Below, in pieces: positions 1 to 9,200 of a stretch of DNA of 12,559 nt (positions are counted from its first letter, which is position 1; each line of letters starts with the position of its first letter). The notes under the pieces were generated by a model. That model was not told the origin of the DNA. It worked only from the letters and a program-made list of their open reading frames with translations, and did not search any database. The stretch spans positions 1-12,559 of the forward strand of contig JADHZB010001083.1 in NCBI GenBank assembly GCA_015657535.1, written 5' to 3'. Origin of the DNA: Nephromyces sp. MM_2019. Taxonomy: Eukaryota > Apicomplexa > Aconoidasida > Nephromycida. A program made the position numbers and the translations under genes.

Positions 1-237
1 TTGGGTAAGCGGTTGGGGTCGGGGTTTGTGTTGGTGAGTGTGTTGGTTCGTTTGTTTTCCGTGTGTGCCATTGAATATGTGTATAAGTATGTTGTGCATG
101 TGTGTGTTTGCTGCCTTTTTTAAGGTGTTGGAATAATGTTTGTGTGTGAGCTTCTATATTGAGCCTTGGGCTGCCTTTGCGCTCGTAGAAAGCCTTCCAT
201 CTCTTTGCCTTATTTTTTGCGCTTAACACACACATAG
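1..237 (+). other. Probable upstream intron of the RCC1 gene
   Basis: The window opens TTGG followed by GTAAGC at 5-10, a good 5' splice site, so bases 1-4 may be the last bases of an upstream exon. The stretch is T/G rich with GTGTGTG runs, like the other introns here, and no reading frame looks coding. It ends in CACACACATAG (AG at 236-237). A second possible acceptor is TTAG (240-241). An in-frame TAG at 235-237 forbids the next exon frame from extending further left. Confidence 0.55.
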
Positions 238-383
238 TTAGGAGATGGTGCAGTCTTTTCCTTCGGACTTAATGAGAAGGGCAACTTAGGGCTTGGTAAG
301 CCAGCGATGTTCGAAGCTAATCCTTCTATAGACTTTATGAAGGAGAGGAATCATGAGAGTGTGATGTCTGGAGTGGATGTATG
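238..383 (+). CDS. RCC1 gene exon A, first visible blade
   Basis: Codons from 238 (or the exon may begin at 242) read L-G-D-G-A-V-F-S-F-G-L-N-E-K-G-N-L-G-L-G, a clear RCC1 strand pair (G-x-V-[YF]-x-[WF]-G-x-N-x-x-G-x-L-G). About 28 further residues follow before the donor ATG|GTAAGG at 384. The exon is only 146 bp and has no start codon of its own. It leaves two bases (TG, 382-383), which the first base of the next exon (G697) completes to TGG (Trp). Joining gives ...GVDVWFSIQPQRIPAL, placing the RIPAL-type lead-in directly before the next blade, as expected for this family. Confidence 0.8.
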
Positions 384-3300
384 GTAAGGTAGCTGTGATG
401 CTGCAGAAGTTATGTGATGAAATTTTGTGTGTGCGTGTGTGTGTGTGTTATCTGTCTGTTTGGATATTACCTGGGTCTTTGATTAATGTATCTACCTATT
501 AGTTGTATGTGTGGGTATTAACTCTATGTTTTGATATTGCCTGTGTGTATGAGCATAAGCTGTGTTTGTGGGTATTGCCTGTGCTTTTATCATCAGTGTG
601 TGTATCGCTTATGTATCAACTGCACCCCCCCTGCGGGCCACCTCTACCTCACTTGTGTGTGCGTCTGCTTTTCTGTGTGCGAACTCTCTCTCTCAGGTTT
701 TCCATACAACCCCAGCGTATTCCAGCGTTAAGGAAAGTTCGGATAGTGCAGGTAGCTTGTGGTATAGAGCATTCTGTAGCTCTCTCTGATGAGGGCAACC
801 TTTATACTTGGGGAGATAACTCTAAAGGACAGTGTGGCTACAGTGAGAGCTCTGAAGCTGAGAGTATCAATGCATTGGATAGAAGCAGGATGAGTACCAC
901 ATTTGAGAAGCAGAGAGTTGAATATAGGGCTTGTAGTGGGTTAAACTTGGAGCTTGAAGATCTGCTGCTTTCCTCTGGAATGAAGAGAGGAGAAAATCAG
1001 AGCGTGTGTGCGAATCAGACGATGAAACGGTATGGTGTGTCTCAGACGCAGATGAAACAGAGTAATATTGAAGAATCTGAAGAAAATTGCAAAGTTGTGT
1101 GTGAAAATGAGTATAAAGAAAGTAATGCAGCGAAGCAATGCATAGTAGCTGAATCTGCAGAACATGAGAATCTTCATCAGCTTAACAAGCACCGAGGAAT
1201 CGAAGATTTCAGCTCTTCTTTTGATGAGCTTAGACCTCATTTAAGGGGCGTTCTTTGTGCACACAGCGAAGGCGGAAGAACCTCTGAGGATGCGCAGCTG
1301 AAGAGGAAAGATAATGAAGCTACCCCCATACCTCCTAATTCGCAGGATATACCGCTAGCAAGGCATCAGTTTTCTAGAGATTTTGAAGCGAAGAAGAAGC
1401 ATACTCCCCAACGAGCTGCCTCTCGTCCCTTTTCGCAGAAGCTGCACGGAATGCTTAGTTTGATTTTTTCCCCAAAGTCTCAAGGCATGAACGAGTCTTT
1501 AGGGAACCCTTCATCGTGTGAAAATCTGAATGAGATTGGGGCCCGTGTGTGTGGTTCAGAGTCTCTTTCTGAAGATCCTATCAGCTCTACGAAGTATGTG
1601 TTTACGGGTGCTTCTGAGGCTTCTTTGAGAGCTTTCAAAAATGGTGGTGGTAGTGGCATGAAGTGGCAGCAACACTCACCAGATCGTTTAGCGATTGCTG
1701 AAGCCTACAACTGCCTTTTTGAAGATTCTTATGGAGGCTTTTTTGGAGGCCATTCATTGGCTGGTCCTGCTGTGGGCGGGGCTAAGATGAGGGCTTCGAA
1801 GCAGCTAGCTTACGCTGAAGCAGCGTCAGCTGCTGGAGGAGCCTCCTCTTCATCATTTGGCATTCCTTCGAAAGCAGCTTCAGCTTCTTCAGAAGCTTTC
1901 TCTTCAGGCTTAAACATTCCTTCAAGGCTGATGCTTTTCAATGGAGTGAATCAGAGAGTGTTGTTTGTGCAGGTTGCTTGTGGGGCTGATTTCACTGCTG
2001 CTCTCTCTTCAGAGGGTAATCTATACACTTGGGGCGATAATGCCTTTTCGTGCCTGGGTAGAAGAGTGAAGGAAGAGGGAGAGGCCGCTCTTTTAGCTTC
2101 CAGTAAGCATGCAAGGAAGATTGATGTTTCTGATGGAAGTAATCCACGAGGAACAGCGAGAATATTTGCTGAGAAGACACACACTGGAAATTTCGTCTAT
2201 GAAGATGCTTGTGTACAGGCTGTACCGAGTTCGATTCCTGGAATGGTTGATCCTCGTCACTTTCTGGAGTACAATATCCTTGGGAATAGTTTCATAGATG
2301 AAGATGAGAAAGATAAAAAGAGAATCATAAGTAGATCCTGGGCTTCGAGAGGCAAAATCCTGCAAATTTCGTGTGGAAACTCTCATATTGGAGTTCTAAC
2401 TGCTAATGGAAACATCTTCGTTTGGGGGTCTAATCGATATTATCAGTGCTGCCTCAATGTAGAGGCTTCCAGCTTTAAAGGGAAGCAGGAAAGCAGTAGG
2501 TGCTCTCCCGCTATTGTCTCTGGCTCTTCTTGTGCTGCTGCTTCTTCTACTTTATCTTGTGCTTCTTCTTCTTCTTCTTCTTTTTCTTCTTCTTCTTCAT
2601 CATTATCACCTCCTTCTTCTTCATCTTCATCATTATCACCTCCTCCTTCTTCTTCTTCTTCTTCTTCTTCTTCTTTTTCTTCTTTTTCTTCTTCATCATT
2701 ATCACCTCCTTCTTCTTCTTCTTCTTTTTCTTCTTCTTCTTCTTCATCATTATCACCTCCTTCTTCTTCTTCTTCTTCATCATTATCACCTCCTTCTTCT
2801 TCTTTTTCTTCTTCGTCCTATTCTTCTGCTCCGTTTTCGTCATCCTCTTTGTCCACAAGCGCAAAAGCTGCTACTAGTAGCGACTTCCATTGCCTTGAGG
2901 CTAAGCCTACCACCCCTCCTGATCCCTTTGGGTGTACAAAAGAAGCTCACTATGAAGACGATGCTTTTCTTGAAGGAGAAGAAGCTGATGAAAACATCGT
3001 GAAGTACCCAACTCAGCTGTGTGTGTTTGAGATGCCAGCTTCTTACCTCAGCCTATTAATGGAATGGTGTGAGCTTATAGGCTACCCTTTTCACGCTAGA
3101 AAGCTGCTTCTCAAGGATTCTTTGCTCTCCTCATCAGCTTCAAGGGATAGCATATTGAGTGTTTCACCTTTAGATAAGCTTCGAGCTGGCTTCGATCATA
3201 AGGAGTTGCACACACACGCTGATAATCCGCTGATTTTTAGAGTTTCTGCCTCAGATTTAGACGATTTTGTGTGCTTTTTTGAGGCAAATAACGTTTCTCC

Positions 3301-6210
3301 TTTACGTTTGATATCTTTCGGCGTTTACTTTGGATACTTAAGTTGTGGAGAGCTACATACGCTTGCATTAGATGAGGAAAAAGCTTCGGTATACGCTTGG
3401 GGCTCCAATTCAGAGGGCTGTCTGGGACTCAGTGAAGCTACTACTTCATTTAAGATGCTGCCTTATCGTCTACCCGACGAGCTTTTTGGGTTTGCTTCAG
3501 ATGCTGAGAAAGTGGATGAATTGTCGATTGGAGGCTCAAGAACTAACCTGCTGAATGGAGGGCTTTGCACTACAGAGTTTGGGTGGAAAGAGGGGGGGGC
3601 TTCTAGGGGTAGAGACACATACAAGGGGGTTCCGGGATGCTTAACAAGAGGATCTGGAGGGCAATACCACCACAATCTTAGCTATGATTCTGGTTCCGAC
3701 GAGGAAGGTTTTAACTGCAGCGACACACACCCTAGAGAAAACTTCACGCATACTGGGAATTCATCACACACACGGAATGGAGATAGCATCAACACACAGG
3801 AAAACACATTGTTAAACACGCAGATAAACGTATATGACGCTGGCCAAAACACCCAATGTTTAGGTGGTAATCTCAAAGGCGGGGATTCCTCGTCTGTCAT
3901 TGAAGTGGAAGAAACCGCTAACATATGTTTTCCCTCAGAGAGCCTGTTGAAGCCACTTTCTTCCTCCTCTCTCCCCCGTATTAAGCCTATAGAAAGTTCT
4001 CTGGAATCAACCCAAGAAAGCCTAGGCATACAACATACAACTAGTGATGCTGCTACGGCAAGTTTTGCGTATGATAAGGTGAAAATCTTAACAGAAGACG
4101 ATTCTCTGGTGTGTAAGGGCGACTCCCAGAACCCCCCCCGCATGCAATACCCCTTTCACACACAAAGCCCCTCCGACCCGCATAGCCCCTCTCACGAGCA
4201 ACAGCCCTCCCACACACAGAATCTTCCCGACATCCAACCCCCCCCCCACCCCCACTTGGAGCTTTTCCTTAGATCATCATCTATTGCAAGAAACATCGCT
4301 TCTCATGCTTCCACCAGTCTCTATACCCCTGCCAATACAGGATTAGAGCCTGCATGTGTGAAAACACAAAACACACACACATACAACGCTGAAGGGCAGA
4401 GCAACCCTAGCGTGGAAACGGCTTCTGCTCGCCTGCTAGAATCCGGTTTGAAGCTTGTGGAGCGAAAGAGTATAATACCCCCTCCCATTCATTCTCCTGT
4501 CGTTGTTCAAGGCTTTCCAAATGCAAAGAAGGTAATTGAAGGCTTCAACAACACACATCGTCTTCCTCCTTCAAGAGCGAAAAAAAACTACTCATTCTCT
4601 TCTATAGAAGATGAAGATGAAGAGTTTTTTGGGTTTTCTTCGAGATTAGGGTTTAAGCGAAGGCCTGCAAGGTTTAAGATGATTTCTGCGGGTGGAACGA
4701 TGAGTACAGCCATCGGAATTGATGGAAAAAGCTTCTTTATTTGGGGGGAATCCTCTTCCTTGGAGCTACCTCTCATTGAAGATGCTTTTATGGAGGAAAT
4801 CCCCACCAAATACACCTCAAAAAAAGAGATTTCTCGAGCTCAGAGGCTGAGTAAAAGAGGCAGAAATGAAGCTTTTAAGCCTCGTCTTATTGATCTGCAG
4901 TCTCTCTCTTACTGTGCTGCTAGAGTATCTTCAGTTGTCTTCCCTATAGGAAGCAGTCGAATCATTATAGTCTTTGATGATGGTTTAGTAGTGCAGGCTG
5001 GCAAAGGCTGTGGAGACTTGAAATGGCTGAAAGATGGGCATATTATGCCGAAGATTTGGGTGGATAAGAATCGTCGCCAGTGGGCTTCAGGAATTGATAA
5101 GATTAATGAGGAAATTCCTGGTCTTCGGGGGGGTAGGATTGTGCAGGTTGGAGGAGGGGGGTGATGAGGGGGAGAGGGGGGTGAGAAAGGGAGGAGCTGT
5201 GAGTGTTTGTGTAGGGGGTTGGGTGTGTGGTTGTTTGTGTAGGGGGTTGGGTGTGTGGTTGTTTGTGTAGGGGGTTGGGTGTGTGGTTGTTTGTGTAGGG
5301 GGTTGGGTGTGTGGTTGTTTGTGTGGGGGTTGGGTGTGTGGATGTTTGTGTGGGGGTTGGGTGTGTGAGTGATTGTGTGGGGGGTTAGGTGTGTGGTTGT
5401 TTGTGTAGGGGGTTGGGTGTGTGGTTGTTTGTGTGGGGGTTGGGTGTGTGAGTGATTGTGTGTATATTTGAATGTATTTCTGTGATTTTGTTTCTATCTG
5501 AGGGAAGCTTTTTTCTTCTTCCTCAAAATTGTGGCTTATCATTCCTCTCCCCCCCCGGAAACTCGCTGAAAAGCGAAATTTTAGCTCTCCTGTTCATAGA
5601 TACCCTCTTTTCTTAACAATTTCTTCTTAGGCAGCTGGAGGAGAACAGCACACACTGTTACTTTTTCAAAAAAACGTTGAAGAAAAACTCATGAACGTTG
5701 AAACTGAAGGAGCCTACCTTCAAAGGAGGGAAGAGCACCCATTTAAACTAGAAAAGGCAATCTCCTTAAACAGTTTCAGTGATGCAGCGAGCCACAGCCG
5801 CACACACAAGAAGACTCCTAATCCTATAGAAAGCAGAATAAAGCTGTCTCCAAGAAAGACCTCAGTAATTGAAGCTGCCATACCGAAGGCTATACCGCCT
5901 TTACTGAGCAAATCAAACAGCTTTGCCTCCTTCACTGAAGGTGTTAACTATAAGGAAGCGTCTACAGGAAGCCTCAGAGAAGATAATTGGGTTTCTCGCA
6001 ATTCTTCAGAGTTTTTCGCCTCACTTGCTAAGCATATTGATAGGTTAGGCTATGGTGAATTGTGGGATTGAGTCTGTTTATAAAAGGAATATGTGTGTAT
6101 AGGTGCGTGTGTGTGTGTTAAATGCTTCATTTTTGAGCTCTTTTGTATTGAAGGTTGCTTCGTCTGCTTGTTTTCAAATGCTATACTTTTTGTGAAGATT
6201 CCATGAAAAC

Positions 6211-6254
<44 letters not shown>

Positions 6255-9200
6255 ATATTTGTGTGTGTGTGTGTGTGTGCATATTTGTGTGTGTGTGTGT
6301 GTGTGTGCATATTTGTGTGTGTGTGTGTGTGCATATTTGTGTGTGTGTGTGTGTGTGTGTGCATATTTGTGTGTGTGTGTGTGTGCTTTAAACCTCTCCT
6401 TTTTCCCCTTTTTCTAGAGGTGCAGCCCTACTGATGGACTCATTCGAGTATGGCAGCGCCTTCATGCAAAGCTCCCGGGGGGGAATGAAGAGCTCTTCAA
6501 GAAGATCTTCATCCTCATTACTTCAGGGGCAGCTCAAGACTTTTTTTTCTATGGATAACTTACCTCGTATGCACCCCCACCACCAAACCCCCTATGGATC
6601 TCGGCTACCCTCCCACCAACACCCCCCTCAAGCGCATCGTATGCACCTCGCTCACGTGCCTGATATGCACCCCTCTCAGGCATCTCATATGCACCCCACC
6701 TGCCACCCCCCTCAAGCGCCCCCCGCAACAAGTGGGGAGGAACATTTTCTACACTCTGAACCAGCTGCTCTGTCAGATAATCTCTGGACAGCGCACACAA
6801 CTTCAAGGATGGGGCAGAGTTCTACCCCATTTTTTCCAATGAATCGGGGATGGCAGCCAGCGTTAAGATCTCATGAGAGGGTAGAAGACCCCCCAACCCC
6901 TCCAAGATTCCATCGTATGGCCTCCAACCCACTTCCCATGATGAAGCCAGCACTCCCCCCAATGATTCCTTCGATCAACTCTCATAGAATAGCCAGGCGA
7001 AGAAACCTCACCCCCCCCCACCCCTACCCTTCTTCCATATCTAGTCAACCTCCATCTCTCGCTATAGCGAAGGGTATAAAGCCTGGAGAGAAAAGGGGGG
7101 GTGATATCCGTAGTAGCTCCCTCGAAGATAGCGAATTGTGGGGTGCTTCCAGCTCTGCAAGGCTAAACCAGGCTGACCAACCACCCCTGAACGCAAGGGA
7201 TTGCTCTTACACACACAGTAAAGCTGGGGGTTTGTATGCAAAGAAAAAACCCCCCCCGACGAATCTGCCTCTAGCAGCTTCTTGTAGAGACAGCCTTGGC
7301 TCAACCTACCTACCCTCTCTCACTAGGAGCAATGATGAAGTAGCCAATGCTAGTCATGCAAAGAGCAGGGCTACTAATGCTAAAGCGAAAGCCTCTAGTG
7401 TACTAAAGGGATCTAATGATATCTTCAACACACGGAGCTTACCCCTACTTAAGGGGGGGTGGGTGGATGATAGCAACTATGGCAACGCTAGCTACGATAA
7501 CGCTAGCTGCCATGACGCTAGTTACGATAATGCTAGCTACTCATCTTCTCACAGTATAGCATCTGCTCACCCATCTAGTCTCAGAGAAGCTGGACTCTTT
7601 GAACATGAAGGTATTGGACACCCTCCTGGTATGAGTAGGCTTTTGAGGGGAGGTGAAGGCGATAAGGCTACAGAGAGCGGGATTTCAATAGAGAGCTCGA
7701 GCTCAGGAAGACACACAGAGATGAGGCAGGGTGCTGCCTCTGGAAATCTTCAAAGCTACTCGGAAAAGCTTAGAAACATGCACAACCTTCAACCCCTTCG
7801 AAAGACTGTGCGAGCAAATCATAGCGTCAGTACCACAAGGGTGGAGACGTCTTCATACACGAAGCAAGGAGGTGCAAGGGGAAGAGAATCGCTGCAGCTC
7901 ACTGCTCGAGGTAAGAGGCGTGACCAGGGGGGGGTGGTGGGAAGCGGCGACCACCATCGCAATAGCCGCCTATCATTCCCCTCCCAGGGCATACATCAGG
8001 CTAGCTCAAGCACACACGCTTATCTACCAGCCTCAAGTGAGCGAGCGACGCACATAAAGCACCCGGAAGAGAATGCATCCTTCTCCAGATCGTACTACTC
8101 TGGTGATATAAGCGAAGGAAGAGACTCAAATCTCCTTTCCCCCCCCCCAAATCCTCCAAATCTAAGGATGGACAATGCACATATCATCGCTTCAAGGGAT
8201 TTCTGCTACGAAGAAGAAGCTCATCATGATGCACACACAAGGGGACAAGGAGAAATTTCTCCAATGATGCCGGAAGCTTTGGCGGAGAATCAGATCTCTT
8301 TGGGTAGATTCAGTGGTGGGGGAGTCATGGGGCAATGTGCAGTCTCTGAAGCTTCTCGAGCGAGCCTTTCCCTCCTCCCTACATCAAACCCCCTTAACAA
8401 TAGGAGAAAACTTACGCCTCAACCCGTGCGAGGCAGCGGAGGGGCTAGTAAGAAAGTTGGCGCATATGGGGGTGGAGTCAGCCTTGAGGTGGGGGGTGGT
8501 GGAGGGGGAGTGGGGGGTGATTTTGCAGGAGGGGAGGAGAAGACTCCCGTCTCGGGTCAGAGCATTATCTCGAGAGGCACTGTGGGTGCTAGCCCTAACA
8601 CACGACGGGGTAGCAGCCGGCATAGAGCTAAGATCATTCATGGAGCCTCTGAGAGGTTACCTCCGTACATAGGACTTGGAAGCCCCCCAGCTGGGGGTCC
8701 CCCTCACACCAGGAATGTGGCGATGCAAGAGAGAGAGAATGCAGGTGGCGTTGGCAAGGGGGATATAGAAAAGATGAGGAGGGTGAAATCCGCGAACCCC
8801 TTAACAGAGGGAAGGCTGATTCCTACCCCACCCACTCATCGAGATGATGCTGAAGCTCTTAAGAAAACCTACTCGCTTAGTAAGCTGACTTCTAAGTCAA
8901 GAGGTAAGGCTCTGGATGATTTAGGGGTTTAATAGGCGTGCATGCTCGAGTGGAAGCTGTTAGATTGCTGTGGTAGAGCGGCGAAATGAGGTATATGTGT
9001 GTGTGAAAATCTTCAGACTAGGTAGCAACATGCGATTCACCCTCACCCCTTCCCCCCTGTCTTCAGGCGAGGTAGACGCATACGATCCAAACCCCCCCTG
9101 GACCCTAACTCCCAATGATATCCTCCTGAGCCAGTCTCCCCATGCACCTAATCACTCAATGCACTTTTCGCCGGCAATTATGAGAAGCCCCCCAGGAGGC

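Noticed and set aside
503..696. ATG 503 as start of the long RCC1 frame, with a Cys/Leu-rich leader like a membrane segment
   Set aside because: The leader is GT-rich intron sequence. A strong acceptor lies at 696, and an upstream exon with an RCC1 motif joins in phase.
2547..2864. Minus-strand poly-Lys frame and + strand poly-Leu and poly-Phe frames
   Set aside because: They are other-frame translations of the coding TCT repeat.
5200..5455. G-rich array as a telomere
   Set aside because: Units are 27-28 bp and not TTTAGGG or TTAGGG, and the array is internal with genes on both sides.
5087..5542. 151-residue minus-strand Thr/Pro/His/Asn repeat protein
   Set aside because: It is the reverse reading of the intronic G-rich minisatellite, overlapping the end of exon B.
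6155..6434. Cys-Val and His-Thr repeat peptides over the GT runs
   Set aside because: They are translations of the microsatellite. The same applies at 10314-10704.
7911..7987. Possible 77-bp intron in exon D (GTAAGAGG to CTCCCAG)
   Set aside because: Sites look good, but removal shifts the frame into an immediate stop. The unspliced frame stays open for another 900 bases.
9016..9066. Alternative acceptor CTTCAG at 9015 for exon E
   Set aside because: In the required phase it yields a stop within two codons.
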